Shown here one piece after another: positions 1 to 10,500 of a DNA stretch of 37,849 nt. How positions within the stretch are numbered: the first letter of the stretch is position 1; every line of letters begins with the position of its first letter. The notes below the pieces were generated by a model. It was not told the origin of the DNA. It saw only the letters and a list, made by a program, of their open reading frames with translations, and did no database searches. Source of the DNA: Steroidobacteraceae bacterium (lineage in GTDB: Bacteria > Pseudomonadota > Gammaproteobacteria > Steroidobacterales > Steroidobacteraceae). The translations under genes were made by a program, and so were the position numbers. Location of the stretch: NCBI GenBank assembly GCA_025451375.1, contig JANWKL010000085.1:1-37849 (forward strand), written 5' to 3'.

Positions 1-16
1 AGGGGTGCAATTCGTG

Positions 17-2185
17 TCAGGACCCTCCGAAGGCTTTCGACACCCCCAGGAAGAATCCGCGCCGCGGACCGAACTGCGGCGCACCGACGCCGACGCCCGT
101 GCCGTTGCGGATCTGGTAGATCTGGTCGAAGACGTTGATTACGTCCAGGCGCACCGTAAGTCCCGGAATGCCGTCACGGTCGAACATGTGGCTGACGCCG
201 GCGTTCACCTGCCGGTAGTAAGGCAGGTGTGCGCCGTTGGGGACGCTGGTGCCGTCGGGGAGTGCCAGACTCGAACGCAGGCCTGAACCGAACAGCAGGT
301 CGCCGCTCACGCGTGTCCCCTTCCACAGCCAGGCGGCGCCGCCGGAAGCGGTTATTTCCTGCTCGTGGTCGAGATGGATGTAGTGGTCGGCGACGTAGGC
401 CAGATCATCCGGGCTGAAGTTGAACTGGCTTGATTCAAAATCCTTGCCGATAGCGCGCTGGAAGGCCAGGTTGCCGTACGCCTGGAAGTGGGAGACGTTG
501 TAGTTGCCGGTGAACTCCACGCCGTACACCTGCCCGTAGCGGTAGTTGAAGGGCGTGAGGATGATGGGCGCGCCGAACTGCCCCTCGTCGATCAGATGGA
601 TCGACTGTTTGTAGTAGCTGTCAAGGCCGACGGAGACCGCCCTGGTGAGCTGCTGCTGGATGCCGAAGTCGTAGTAGTTGGAACGCTCGGCCCTCACGGA
701 ATCGTCAATGGCGACCGCCGGCGCGGCGGTGGTGTTGGCGAACTTGGCGACCGTGGTGCTGCCTACGAGTTCGAAGGGCGGCGGCGAGAAAAAGCGCGAA
801 TAGCCGGCGTGCACGGTGGTGTCGGCGCCGGCCTGCCAGACGATGTTGACACGCGGGCTCAGCTGACTGCCGCTCGAGAACGCCCGGTAGTGATCGAACC
901 GCAGCCCGTAGTTCACCGTGAGTACACCATCGAGCCGCCACTCGTCCTGCAGGTAGGCGCTCTCAATCGACTGGCTGTTGACACTGTCGTCGACGATGCC
1001 GAAGGGCACGTCGTTCACCGGCAATCCCGTAGCCGGGTCGGTCTGCAATACCTGCGATGTGGTGTTGCTCGTCAGGCGGTCGGTCTGCGCATACACGCCG
1101 GCCCGCAGCGTGTGGGCGTCGTTCAGCTTGTAGGCGCCGTCGCTCTGCAGGCCGTAGGCGACGTCGCGCTTGTAGGCTTGCTGCGAGACGCCGTTGAAGA
1201 ACAGGTCGCCGAGGTTGGGATCCGGCGAGAACTGCAGGCTCGAGTAGCGCGCGATGAGCGAAGTCTGCATGCTCAAGGCGCCCCGCGAGTGCTGCAGGCT
1301 GAGTGCGGCAAAATCGGTTATCTCGCGCTGATTCTCATCGAGGTTCTGGCTGAGGAAATCTGTCTGGCCGTTCACCGTGAGGGGCGGGACGAAGACATCG
1401 GCCGCGTGCAGGCCCTCGCGGTTCGGGATCTCGAAGCGGTCATCGGATGAGCCGGCGATCAGGGACAGTCGGTTGCTGTCATCAAAGATGTGCTCGAAGT
1501 AGCCAAAGCCGTGAAGCTGCCGGGTGCGGTCGTGCAGCGGTGTGGAGCGGCCGTCCGGGGATTCGATTCCCAGGTCGTTGCGGATCACGTCGCCGGTGAC
1601 GAAGTAGGTGTTGGAGCCTGAACTGCCGCCGTAATAGACGCTTGGCTCGATCGAGCTGTGACTGCCGCCGTACAGCGAGACCTCCCCGCCTGGCTGCAGC
1701 GCGCCGCCCTTGGTGGTCAGATCGATGATGCCGGCGCTGCGCAGGCCGTACTCCGCCGGCAGGCTGCCGGTGATGACCTTTAACGATTCGATCATGCGCG
1801 GCGGCAGCGTCTGGCCGAAGAAACTGATGCCGTCGGGCAGAATGACGCCGTTCAGCCGGAACTGCAGTCCGTTGTGATCACCGCGGATGTGCAGTTGCCC
1901 GAAGGAGTCCTGCGCCGCATCCGGTACCTGCAGCATGACCTGGTTCAGCTGCACGTTGTCGCCGCCGGGCTCGGATTGAATGTCCTGGGCGTTGAAGGTG
2001 TAGGTCGAAGCTCCCGTCTGCGTGTCGATGCGCGAGCGTTCCTCGTTCAGGTGCTGGGCGGTTATCGTGATCGTAGGCAGCGAGGCACCGGGCGTATCGG
2101 CGACCTGTGCCTGTGCCGTCTGCGCGGTCCATGCGGCCAGCGCGGCGGCCAGTGGCCACGCGCGGTGGAAATAAACTGAAAGCAT
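17..2185 (-). CDS. TonB-dependent outer-membrane receptor
   Basis: Long ORF. An internal ATG at 2185 gives a signal peptide (MLSVYFHRAWPLAAALAAWTAQTAQA), then a plug-like region (LNQVMLQVPDAAQDSFGQLHIRGDHNGLQFRLNGVILPDG) and a beta-barrel pattern through INVFDQIYQIRNG...GPRRGFFLGVSKAF. The start at 2293 would add a non-signal-like extension. Confidence 0.9.
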   Translation of the reverse strand: MLSVYFHRAWPLAAALAAWTAQTAQAQVADTPGASLPTITITAQHLNEERSRIDTQTGASTYTFNAQDIQSEPGGDNVQLNQVMLQVPDAAQDSFGQLHIRGDHNGLQFRLNGVILPDGISFFGQTLPPRMIESLKVITGSLPAEYGLRSAGIIDLTTKGGALQPGGEVSLYGGSHSSIEPSVYYGGSSGSNTYFVTGDVIRNDLGIESPDGRSTPLHDRTRQLHGFGYFEHIFDDSNRLSLIAGSSDDRFEIPNREGLHAADVFVPPLTVNGQTDFLSQNLDENQREITDFAALSLQHSRGALSMQTSLIARYSSLQFSPDPNLGDLFFNGVSQQAYKRDVAYGLQSDGAYKLNDAHTLRAGVYAQTDRLTSNTTSQVLQTDPATGLPVNDVPFGIVDDSVNSQSIESAYLQDEWRLDGVLTVNYGLRFDHYRAFSSGSQLSPRVNIVWQAGADTTVHAGYSRFFSPPPFELVGSTTVAKFANTTAAPAVAIDDSVRAERSNYYDFGIQQQLTRAVSVGLDSYYKQSIHLIDEGQFGAPIILTPFNYRYGQVYGVEFTGNYNVSHFQAYGNLAFQRAIGKDFESSQFNFSPDDLAYVADHYIHLDHEQEITASGGAAWLWKGTRVSGDLLFGSGLRSSLALPDGTSVPNGAHLPYYRQVNAGVSHMFDRDGIPGLTVRLDVINVFDQIYQIRNGTGVGVGAPQFGPRRGFFLGVSKAFGGS

Positions 2186-2308
2186 GTTGGGTCCTTGAAA
2201 ATTCCTGCAGCGACCAGCGCACCACCCCCACGAAGGGGTTTGCGCCAAGCCACACGGCCGCAGGCAGCCATTGACGGCAGCCTGGGCATTCACTCGTCCT
2301 GGTGGGGT

Positions 2309-2593
2309 CTAGACGGGAGGGCCGCGGGGCAGGTTGCGGCCGGCCACCGAACGGGTCGGCAGGTACAGCTGCAGCCGCGTCGGGGCGACGCGGACGACGA
2401 GGACTGGTTTGCTGGCGATCGTGGCCTTTGCAGGCGAGCCGGCGCTGCCCGCGAAGTGCACGCACAGGTCGCAATGCGAATGCTCGTGGTTACGATCGCC
2501 CAGCCCGTGGGCCGAATACACGGCCAAACAGGCGATCAGCGCGCAGGCCGTGATCAGCACGATAAGGCGGTTACGGGGCAGGGCGGTGCTCAA
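2309..2593 (-). CDS. Small putative metal-related membrane/secreted protein, DUF2946-like
   Basis: Hydrophobic N-terminal segment (RLIVLITACALIACLAVYSAHG) followed by HEHSHCDLCVHF. Lies directly upstream of the TonB receptor on the same strand. Start uncertain: TTG at 2593 avoids overlap with holA; the ORF-track ATG is at 2710. Confidence 0.5.
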   Translation of the reverse strand: MSTALPRNRLIVLITACALIACLAVYSAHGLGDRNHEHSHCDLCVHFAGSAGSPAKATIASKPVLVVRVAPTRLQLYLPTRSVAGRNLPRGPPV

Positions 2594-2699
2594 GCGGGTA
2601 GGGTAGCTGTCCCGCGCAGGGTAAGGCAACCAACGGCGGCACGGTTCCCAAACACGCACCGCACGCAGGCCTCGGATCGTCGATAATGCAGGCCTCGTC

Positions 2700-3689
2700 A
2701 TGAAGCTCACCTCCGACTCGCTCGCCGCTCACCTCGGGGAACGGCTGTTACCGGCATATCTTGTGTCCGGGGACGAGCCGCTGCTGACGGGCGAGGCCGC
2801 CGATGCGGTGCGGGTGCGGGCGCGCGCCGCGGGCTTCACCGAACGCGAGGTGCATTTCATCGAGCGCGTCGCCGATTGGGATGATGTGCGCGCCTCGGCG
2901 GCGAACCTCTCGCTGTTCGGCTCGCGGCGGGTGTTGGAGATCCGCCTGGCCACGGGCAAGCCCGGCGTCGGCGGCAACGCCGCGCTGGTTGCGCTGCTTG
3001 GCAACGCCGATCCTGGCACCGTACTGCTCATGCTCGCACCGCGCCTCGACCGTGATGCCCAGAATGCCGAGTGGGTGCGCACGGTGGAGAAGCACGGCGC
3101 CTGGGTGCAGGTGTGGCCGGTGGATGTTGCGCGCCTCGTGGGCTGGCTCAAAGCCCGCTGCCTCAAAATGAAACTCGACCTGAGTGATGAAGCGCTCAAG
3201 GTATTGGCCGCGCGCACCGAGGGAAACCTGCTGGCCGCACACCAGGAACTGGTGAAGCTCGCGCTCCTTGCCCCCGGACAGACAATCACGCCGCAGGAGG
3301 TGCTCGCGAGCGTGGCCGACAGTGCCCGCTTCGACGTCTTCCAGCTTACGGAAAGTGCGCTCGCCGGCGACGCTGCACGTGCGCTGCGCATGCTCGCCGG
3401 CCTGCGTGCTGAAGGCACGGAGGCCACACTGGTCCTGTGGGCGCTCAACAAATCGCTGCGCGATGTATGGCAGGCGCGCGCCGGCGGCGGACCGAAGGCG
3501 CCCGCCTGGCAGCGCCAGGGCGCAGCCCTCGAGCGGGCAGTGCAACGCGCGCCGCGGCTGTCCTTCGCGGCGCTCGCGCGGCGCGCCGAGCGCGCCGACC
3601 GCGTAATCAAGGGGCGCGCACCCGGGGATGCCTGGAATGAACTGGCGCTGCTGGCGGCGGGCATCTGCGCAACACCGGTGCTGCGCTAG
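2700..3689 (+). CDS. holA: DNA polymerase III subunit delta
   Basis: MKLTSDSLAAHLGERLLPAYLVSGDEPLLTGEAADAVRVRA...; classic HolA N-terminus; followed by nadD. Confidence 0.95.
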   Translation: MKLTSDSLAAHLGERLLPAYLVSGDEPLLTGEAADAVRVRARAAGFTEREVHFIERVADWDDVRASAANLSLFGSRRVLEIRLATGKPGVGGNAALVALLGNADPGTVLLMLAPRLDRDAQNAEWVRTVEKHGAWVQVWPVDVARLVGWLKARCLKMKLDLSDEALKVLAARTEGNLLAAHQELVKLALLAPGQTITPQEVLASVADSARFDVFQLTESALAGDAARALRMLAGLRAEGTEATLVLWALNKSLRDVWQARAGGGPKAPAWQRQGAALERAVQRAPRLSFAALARRAERADRVIKGRAPGDAWNELALLAAGICATPVLR

Positions 3690-3697
3690 TCGATGGG

Positions 3698-3772
3698 AAA
3701 AAGTCGCCTGCGGCGCTTTTTCGGACCGCGGCTGCGTTTCAGCCGGCAAAAGGCGCGGCTTTTGCCGGCTGC
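3698..3772. repeat. Intergenic palindromic element, copy A (two hairpins)
   Basis: aaaaagtcgcctgcggcgcttttt hairpin, then a 13-bp perfect stem cagccggcaaaag / cttttgccggctg (3740-3752 / 3759-3771). Sequence shared with 26348-26486. The first hairpin plus T-run may also terminate holA. Confidence 0.65.
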
Positions 3773-3822
3773 TCATTGCCAAATTTGTGGGTCAGCTATT
3801 CCGACAGGCTGGTAGTACACAC

Positions 3823-4473
3823 ATGCAACCCATCGGGCTTTTCGGCGGTACCTTCGATCCGATCCACTGCGGACACCTGCGCACGGCTTTCGAGCTGTGG
3901 CAGGAGCTGCAGCTCGCGGAAGTCAGATTCCTGCCCACCGGCAACCCGCCGCATCGCGAGCATCTGTACGCCGACGCGCAGCAGCGCCTGCGAATGGTGC
4001 GCGCCGCCATCGCCGATCAGCCGCGCTTTGTCGTCGATGATCGCGAAGTGCGGCGCACGGGGGTCTCCTACTCGGTGGATACGCTCGCGCAGCTGCGCGC
4101 CGAGAATCCACAGGCGTCGTTGTGCCTGCTGCTCGGGATGGATGCGTTCCTTGGCCTGCCGGGCTGGCATCGCTGGCGCGAGCTCCTCGGTCTTGCGCAT
4201 ATCGTCGTGGCGCACCGGCCTGGCTGGCGTGCGCCGACCATGGGACCTTTGGGGGAGCTCATGGTCGATCACGGCACCGGCTCGGTACGGGAGCTGCACG
4301 GGCGGCCCGCCGGCTGCGTGTACGTGCACGCCGTGACCCAGCTGGAGATCTCCTCGACTGAGCTGCGCGCGCTCATCCTCGCCGGCCGCGACCCGCGCTA
4401 CCTGGTGCCCGACGCGGTGAGGCAGATCATTCTCGAAACGAGGTGCTATGCTCCACGCGGGGGCCCCCCGTGA
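3823..4473 (+). CDS. nadD: Nicotinate-nucleotide adenylyltransferase
   Basis: MQPIGLFGGTFDPIHCGHLRTAFEL nucleotidyltransferase motif; ISSTELR near the C-terminus. Confidence 0.95.
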   Translation: MQPIGLFGGTFDPIHCGHLRTAFELWQELQLAEVRFLPTGNPPHREHLYADAQQRLRMVRAAIADQPRFVVDDREVRRTGVSYSVDTLAQLRAENPQASLCLLLGMDAFLGLPGWHRWRELLGLAHIVVAHRPGWRAPTMGPLGELMVDHGTGSVRELHGRPAGCVYVHAVTQLEISSTELRALILAGRDPRYLVPDAVRQIILETRCYAPRGGPP

Positions 4474-4522
4474 GGGCCCGCGCGCCGAATCTGACAGGCC
4501 ACAGGAGAATCCACTTAAGCAC

Positions 4523-4948
4523 ATGATCACCCGCAAACGCCTGCGCCCCGCGAAGGAGCGCGCCTCGCCGTTGCAAGACACCGTGACGACCGCGCTCGAA
4601 GACATGAAAGCCGTGAATATCAGGGTGCTCGACGTACGGGGTCTCACCGATATCGCCGACACGATGGTCATCGCGTGCGGCAACTCAGATCGCCATGTGC
4701 GCTCCATCGCCGAGCGCGTCGCGGTCGAAGCCAAGGCGGCCGGATTCCGGCCACTCGGAACGGAAGGGACGCGGGATGGGGAGTGGGTGCTGGTGGATCT
4801 GCAGGATATCCTGGTGCACGTGATGCTGCCGCGGGTGCGCGAGTTCTACGGGCTGGAAGGCCTGTGGGAAAACGGCACTGCCGCGCCTGTTGCAGCCGCT
4901 GCGGCGGTTGCCGGCGCTCCCGCACGGCGGCGGCGAAGCGCGCGCTAA
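4523..4948 (+). CDS. rsfS: Ribosomal silencing factor
   Basis: LEDMKAVNIRVLDVRGLTDIADTMVIACGNSDRHVRSIAERV; located between nadD and rlmH. Confidence 0.93.
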   Translation: MITRKRLRPAKERASPLQDTVTTALEDMKAVNIRVLDVRGLTDIADTMVIACGNSDRHVRSIAERVAVEAKAAGFRPLGTEGTRDGEWVLVDLQDILVHVMLPRVREFYGLEGLWENGTAAPVAAAAAVAGAPARRRRSAR

Positions 4949-4958
4949 CTCGCACCCG

Positions 4959-5426
4959 ATGCGCGTGCGCGTAATCGCCGTCGGCACACGCCCGCCGGCC
5001 TGGGTGCGCACCGCCACCGATGAGTACCTGCAGCGTCTTAGCCCGCTGCCGGTTTCACTCACTGAAATCACTCCCGGAACACGCAGCGCCGGCGGCACTT
5101 CGCACCAGGCGATCGCAGCCGAGGGCAAGCGCCTGCTCGGCGCGCTCAAGGCGAACGATCACGTCACCGTGCTCGATGAACGCGGCAGCGAGTTGTCGAC
5201 GCGGGAACTGGCCGCCTGGCTCGGCAAGCGCATGCAGGACGGCAGGGACCTGGCGTTCCTGATCGGTGGGCCGGACGGTTTCGCACCCGAAGTTCTGGCC
5301 CGCAGCGACTTCAGACTTTCCTTATCGCGCCTGACGTTGCCGCATGCGCTGGTGCGCGTGCTGCTTGCCGAGCAGCTCTACCGCGCGCACAGCATACTGG
5401 GCAACCACCCCTATCATCGCGACTGA
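4959..5426 (+). CDS. rlmH: 23S rRNA pseudouridine1915 N3-methyltransferase
   Basis: MRVRVIAVGTRPPAWV...FLIGGPDGFAPEV...LTLPHALVRVLLAEQLYRAHSILGNHPYHRD. Confidence 0.96.
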   Translation: MRVRVIAVGTRPPAWVRTATDEYLQRLSPLPVSLTEITPGTRSAGGTSHQAIAAEGKRLLGALKANDHVTVLDERGSELSTRELAAWLGKRMQDGRDLAFLIGGPDGFAPEVLARSDFRLSLSRLTLPHALVRVLLAEQLYRAHSILGNHPYHRD

Positions 5427-6040
5427 TGAAAACGGATCCCGCCGCCGCACTGTGTCTCGCCTCGGTCTCACCGCGGCGCCGGGAGCTGTTGAACCAGATC
5501 GGCGTGCGCTACCTGGTCGAGTCTGCCGACATCGACGAGACGGTGCGGCCCGGTGAGCCGGCATCCGCTTATGTCACTCGCATCGCGCGTGACAAGGCGT
5601 TGGCCGTGCGCTCCCGCGGCATGGCGCTGCCGGTGCTGGCGGCGGACACGACGGTCGTCGTGGACGAGGTAATCTGCGGCAAGCCGCGGGGTGAAGCCGA
5701 TTGCGTCGCCATGCTGCAGCGCCTGTCCGGCCGCACGCACCAGGTACTCACCGCGGTGGCACTGGCGGGCGCGCACGGTGTGGATGAACTCCTGAGCGCG
5801 AGCGCGGTGCGCTTCCGGGCCTTGAGCGCCGCCGAGTGCGTGGCTTACTGGCGCGGCGGTGAGCCGCGCGACAAGGCCGGTGGCTACGCCATCCAGGGAC
5901 ACGGCGCGGTCTTCATTGAACACCTGAGCGGCAGCTACTCCGGCGTCATGGGACTGCCGCTGTTCGAGACCGCGCAGTTGTTGCGGGCGGCCGGCGTGCC
6001 GTACGGTCAGCGCGCCGCTGACGGCAAGGAGCGCGTGTGA
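5426..6040 (+). CDS. maf: Maf-family nucleotide pyrophosphatase
   Basis: LCLASVSPRRRELLNQIG...VLAADTTVVVDEVICGKPR...DKAGGYAIQG. Confidence 0.93.
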   Translation: MKTDPAAALCLASVSPRRRELLNQIGVRYLVESADIDETVRPGEPASAYVTRIARDKALAVRSRGMALPVLAADTTVVVDEVICGKPRGEADCVAMLQRLSGRTHQVLTAVALAGAHGVDELLSASAVRFRALSAAECVAYWRGGEPRDKAGGYAIQGHGAVFIEHLSGSYSGVMGLPLFETAQLLRAAGVPYGQRAADGKERV

Positions 6041-7518
6041 GCCTGGAAATCCTGGTCAATGTGGCTCCCCGTGAGACGCGGGCCGCCATCCTCGACAACG
6101 CGGTGGTGCAGGAAATCCACATCGAACGCGCCAGCCGCCGCGGTCTGGTCAGTAATCTCTACAAGGGGCGCGTATCGCGCGTGCTGCCGGGCATGCAGGC
6201 GGCGTTCGTCGAAATAGGCCTGGAACGCACCGCTTTCCTGCACGCGGCCGATATTGCCTCGAGGGTTTCGGACGACACGGTGCTCGGCGCCCCCTCGACG
6301 CTGGCGGCGGCAGAGGACATCCGTCGTCTGGTGAATCCCGGGGATGAAATCCTGGTGCAGGTGATCAAGGACCCGATCGGCAGCAAGGGCGCGCGGCTGA
6401 CGACCTTTGTCGCGCTGCCCTCGCGCTACCTGGTGTACATGCCGCGTGGGGAAGCCATCGGCGTGTCGGCGCGTATCGAAGATGAAGCCGAGCGTGCGCG
6501 GCTGAAGGCGATACTCGCGCAGCTTGTGAGCGCCGACAGCGCCGGCGGCTACATCGTGCGCACCGCCGCCCAGGGCGTCTCGATCCAGAGCCTGCGCGAC
6601 GACATGGGGTATCTCGCGAAGCTGTGGGGTCATGTGCGTGAGCGTGTTATGCAGGTAAGTTCAGGCGCGGTGGTCCATGAGGACCTGCCCCTGAGCCTGC
6701 GGGTGCTGCGCGATGAGCTGACCCATGGCGTCAGCCGCGTGCTCGTGGACTCGCCGCGCGAGCACGCGCGCATGCAGGAATTTGCCGCCGCCTTCATGCC
6801 GGAGGCGGCGTCGGTGATTGAGCTGTATACGGGCGCCCGGCCGATTTTCGATCTCAACGGCGTCGAAGAGGAAATCGCCAAGGCGCTCGATCGCAAGGTG
6901 CCGCTGAAATCCGGCGGCCACCTGGTGATCGACCAGACCGAGGCGATGACTACCATCGACGTCAATACCGGCGCCTACGTCGGTCACCGCACGCTCGAGG
7001 AAACGATCTTCCGCACTAATCTGGAGGCGGCGGTCAGCATCGCGCGGCAGCTGCGCCTGCGTAATCTCGGCGGCATCATCATCATCGACTTCATCGACAT
7101 GCGCGATGAGCCGCATCGGCGCGCGGTGCTGACCGCGCTCGAGCGCGCGCTCGCCGGCGACCGCGCCCAGACGCACATCGTGAGCCTCTCGCCGCTCGGC
7201 CTGGTGGAGATGACCCGCAAGCGCACGCGCGAGAGCCTGGAACATCTCCTGTGTGAACCGTGTCGAAGCTGTGAAGGGCGCGGCTTCATCCGCACGCCGG
7301 AAACGGTGTGTCACGAGATTTTTCGGGAGATTGTGCGACAGAGCCGACAGTTTGCGAGCCGCGAGCTGCTGATACTCGCTCACCAGGACGTCGTGGATCG
7401 CCTGCTCGACGAGGAGTCGGTCACCCTGGGCGAGTTGGAGGCGCAGGTCGGACGTCCGATCCGCCTGCAGGTCGAGGCGCTCTACGGCATTGACCAGTAC
7501 GACGTCGTACTCGTTTAA
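6037..7518 (+). CDS. rng: Ribonuclease G
   Basis: MSLEILVNVAPRETRAAILDNAVVQEIHIER; S1-like and RNase E/G core (TTIDVNTGAYVGHRTLEETIFRTNLEAA), CEPCRSCEGRG. Confidence 0.96.
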   Translation: MSLEILVNVAPRETRAAILDNAVVQEIHIERASRRGLVSNLYKGRVSRVLPGMQAAFVEIGLERTAFLHAADIASRVSDDTVLGAPSTLAAAEDIRRLVNPGDEILVQVIKDPIGSKGARLTTFVALPSRYLVYMPRGEAIGVSARIEDEAERARLKAILAQLVSADSAGGYIVRTAAQGVSIQSLRDDMGYLAKLWGHVRERVMQVSSGAVVHEDLPLSLRVLRDELTHGVSRVLVDSPREHARMQEFAAAFMPEAASVIELYTGARPIFDLNGVEEEIAKALDRKVPLKSGGHLVIDQTEAMTTIDVNTGAYVGHRTLEETIFRTNLEAAVSIARQLRLRNLGGIIIIDFIDMRDEPHRRAVLTALERALAGDRAQTHIVSLSPLGLVEMTRKRTRESLEHLLCEPCRSCEGRGFIRTPETVCHEIFREIVRQSRQFASRELLILAHQDVVDRLLDEESVTLGELEAQVGRPIRLQVEALYGIDQYDVVLV

Positions 7519-10500
7519 GGTTAGACCCGTGACTGTTACGCCCGCAGAGCCGGCCGGGCCGGCGTCCACGGCCGCCGCGCGCGCGCGGTGGCTCGAATGG
7601 CGCACCCTGGTGGTAGCGCTGGGCTGCGCGCTCAGCCTCCTCGCGGTCGTGTGGCTCGCGTTCGAGCTGACGGTGGCGCGCCTTCCCGAGCATCGCGCCG
7701 CGCTCGAAGCCCTGGTGCGCGACGAAACCCACCTTGATCTGCGTTTCTCCAGATTGCGCCTGCGCTGGGGCTGGTACGGCCCGGAGGCGGTGTTCCGCGA
7801 TGTGGAACTGGGTGAGCCGGCGGGCGGCGCGCTCCTGGTGCGCGCTCCGCAGCTCGTCGTGGGACTGGATCTGTGGCGCATGCTGCGCACCGGTCAGCCG
7901 GAGGCCGGTCGTATCACCCTGGTGGCGCCGGATATCCTGCTGCAGCCGGACGCCGACGCCGGCAATACCAACATTCCCGCGAGTCCGCCTGTTGCCAACC
8001 GGGCATACGCACCGATCTGGACCGCGGGCGCCCGGATCCTGTCTGGCTGGCGGGGCGGCCGCATAGACATTGAGGGTGGAACGCTGCACTGGCCCACCAC
8101 GGCCGCGACGCTGCCGCTCACCGTGGGACTGCGGCATTTGACGCTGCGCCGCCTGGGCGATCAATGGAGCGCGGATGCGTTGCTGCAGCTGCCGGAAAGC
8201 CTGGGAGCGAGTGCGCACCTCACCGTGTTCATGCAGGGCGATCCGGCGCAGGCTGCGAGCACCCACGGGACGTTCCGGTTGCAGGCGCGGCAGCTGGAGT
8301 CGGCGCTGTGGGGCAGCGCGTTTGCAGATTCCGCGATCGGGGATTTTCTGCCCCAGGCGGGGATCGCCGATCTTGACCTGCAAGGACAGTTCGCGGCGGG
8401 CCGCCTGATCGGCAGTGAGGGTGAAGTGAACGCCGCGACGCTCGCGTGGGCGCCGCGCGCGGGGGATGCGGGTGCGCTGTCCGTGCCACGGCTACGCGCC
8501 ACCTGGCAACTCGCAACTCGGCACGGCGCGTGGCATCTGAGTGTCGCGAAGCTGCAGCTGGATCAGTCCGCGACACCCGCCTCACTGGTCCTTGATGCGC
8601 CTGCCGACCTTCAGAGCGCCAGCGGCGCCGTGCAACACGCGCCGCTGGCGCTGCTCACGCGCGTATTGCGGTGGAGCACACCCGTGCTGCCGCTGCGGGA
8701 TCTCGACGTGCGTGGCGACGCAGGCGTGCTCAGGTTCGACTGGAGCGCACGGCGCGCGGCGGGCGAGCGCCTGCAGGCGGTGCTGGATCTTGACGGCCTG
8801 GCGCTTGCAAGCCGCGATGGCAGCGCTGTTCTCGGCGGCCTTGGCGGGGAGCTGTCGGTGAGCGAGGCGTCTTTCAGCGCCGTGCTGACTGCCGCGGATG
8901 CGCAGCTCACCCTGGCGCGCACAACGCCACTCAGTCTTTCCGGATTGAAGGTCGCGGCTCACGTGAGCGGTGTTGTGGACGCCGGTGGTTGGCAGCTCAA
9001 GAGTGACGATGTCGAGGTGCAGCACGGGGACGCGACCCTTACGGTGTCCGGCACACTGGCCGGGCGCCCGCACGATGCTCATCCTGGGATTGATGCTCGC
9101 GCCACGTTGCGGCAGGCCGATGTGGAACTGCTCACCCAGCTTCTGGGGCCGGCGGGCGAGGGCCTGTTCGGCGCGACCGGACCGCAGTTCACGGCGGGTC
9201 GTGTCGAAGCCGCGCAGTTCACGCTGCAGGGGCCCATGGATGCGACCTTGCCTCTGGGCCGCGGCAGCGCATTTCGCGGCACACTGGAGCTGCGGGATGC
9301 GAGTCTCGCCAGCGGTGCCTGGTGGCCGCAGATGCAGGGCCTGAGTGCGCACCTGGATTGGCGAGGCTCGCACGCTCACGCTGCGCTGGATGCCGGCGCG
9401 GCAGGCAGCTGGCAATTGTCCGCAGCGAACCTGGATTGGGACCTCCTGGGGACCGCCAGCGCGCATCTGCGGGGCCGTTTCCACGGCGCGGCCGAGGAGG
9501 CACTGGCCTGGATGCGCGAGCGCCCGGAGGTCTACGCCGCGGCGCCCGCTGTGGGCAATCTGGATCTGTCCGGCGACACCATTCTTGATGTGGACGTCAC
9601 GATTCCGCCGGCGACCGCGCCGCTTGCGCACCCACGTGCGCGACTCACCGCACTCTTTAACGGCGTGCGCCTTACTCCGCTGGCAGGCCTGCCGCCGATC
9701 CAGGGCCTGCGCGGCACGCTCGCCTTCAGCGACGGCCATGTGCGTCATTCGACGCTGACGGGTCAATGGCTCGGAGGGCCGGTGGCCCTGAGTGTTGCCG
9801 AGCGCCGTGAGCGGGGCGCGAACGGACTGTCAATCTCGAGCCGCGGCCTCATGAACGCTCGCGAGGCCGTGTTCGCCGCTGGCGGCAGTGTTGATGCCGC
9901 GCCTCTGCAGGGCAATGCCGAGTGGACCGCGTCGCTGAATATTCCCGCGACGACAGATCCACGGCAGGCACGCTGGCGGATCCGTGCGGATTCAACCCTG
10001 GTGGGCGTCAGCAGCCGTTTGCCCGAGCCGTTCGCCAAGACGCAAGCTTCCGCCCTCGCGCTGCGCATTGACGCCCAGGGCGATGCGGACAAGGGACAGC
10101 TGCGGGTGAGCCTCGGCGAGCGGTTGCGGGGTGCTGCCGCCGTTACGCGCAGCCGCGACAGCTGGCGCATCGAGCGTGGCGCGGTGCGCCTCGCCGCCAG
10201 CGCCCCACCGCTCCCGGAGCGGCAGGTGTTGTTGGTGGAGGGCGCCGTCGGCCGGCTGGATCTGCCGGCGTACCTGACCTTGTTGCGCCAGGCGGGCGCG
10301 GATGCGGCGCTGCCGGCACTGCAGGCGCGCCTCACGGCCGAGCAGCTCCTCATCGGCGCCCACAGTTACACGGACGTCACCGTGAGCGCCGACGCCGGGC
10401 GCGGCATGAGCCGGGTGCAGCTCCAGTCCGCTGACCTCGCGGGTCTTGCGCAATGGCCCTCGTCGGGGGCCGCCGCCGTGCATTTCACGACGCTCAACGT

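Noticed and set aside
488-1450. 320-aa plus-strand ORF opposite the TonB receptor (and other long antisense ORFs such as 2748-3782 and 6661-7890)
   Set aside because: Shadow ORFs typical of high-GC DNA: fully antisense to well-supported genes, Arg/Gly/Val-rich with no recognisable domain.
2186-2308. Possible cobalamin or other riboswitch leader upstream of the TonB receptor
   Set aside because: Only a short ACCCC-TTCGT-GGGGT hairpin is visible; no B12-box-like or other known aptamer motif could be recognised.
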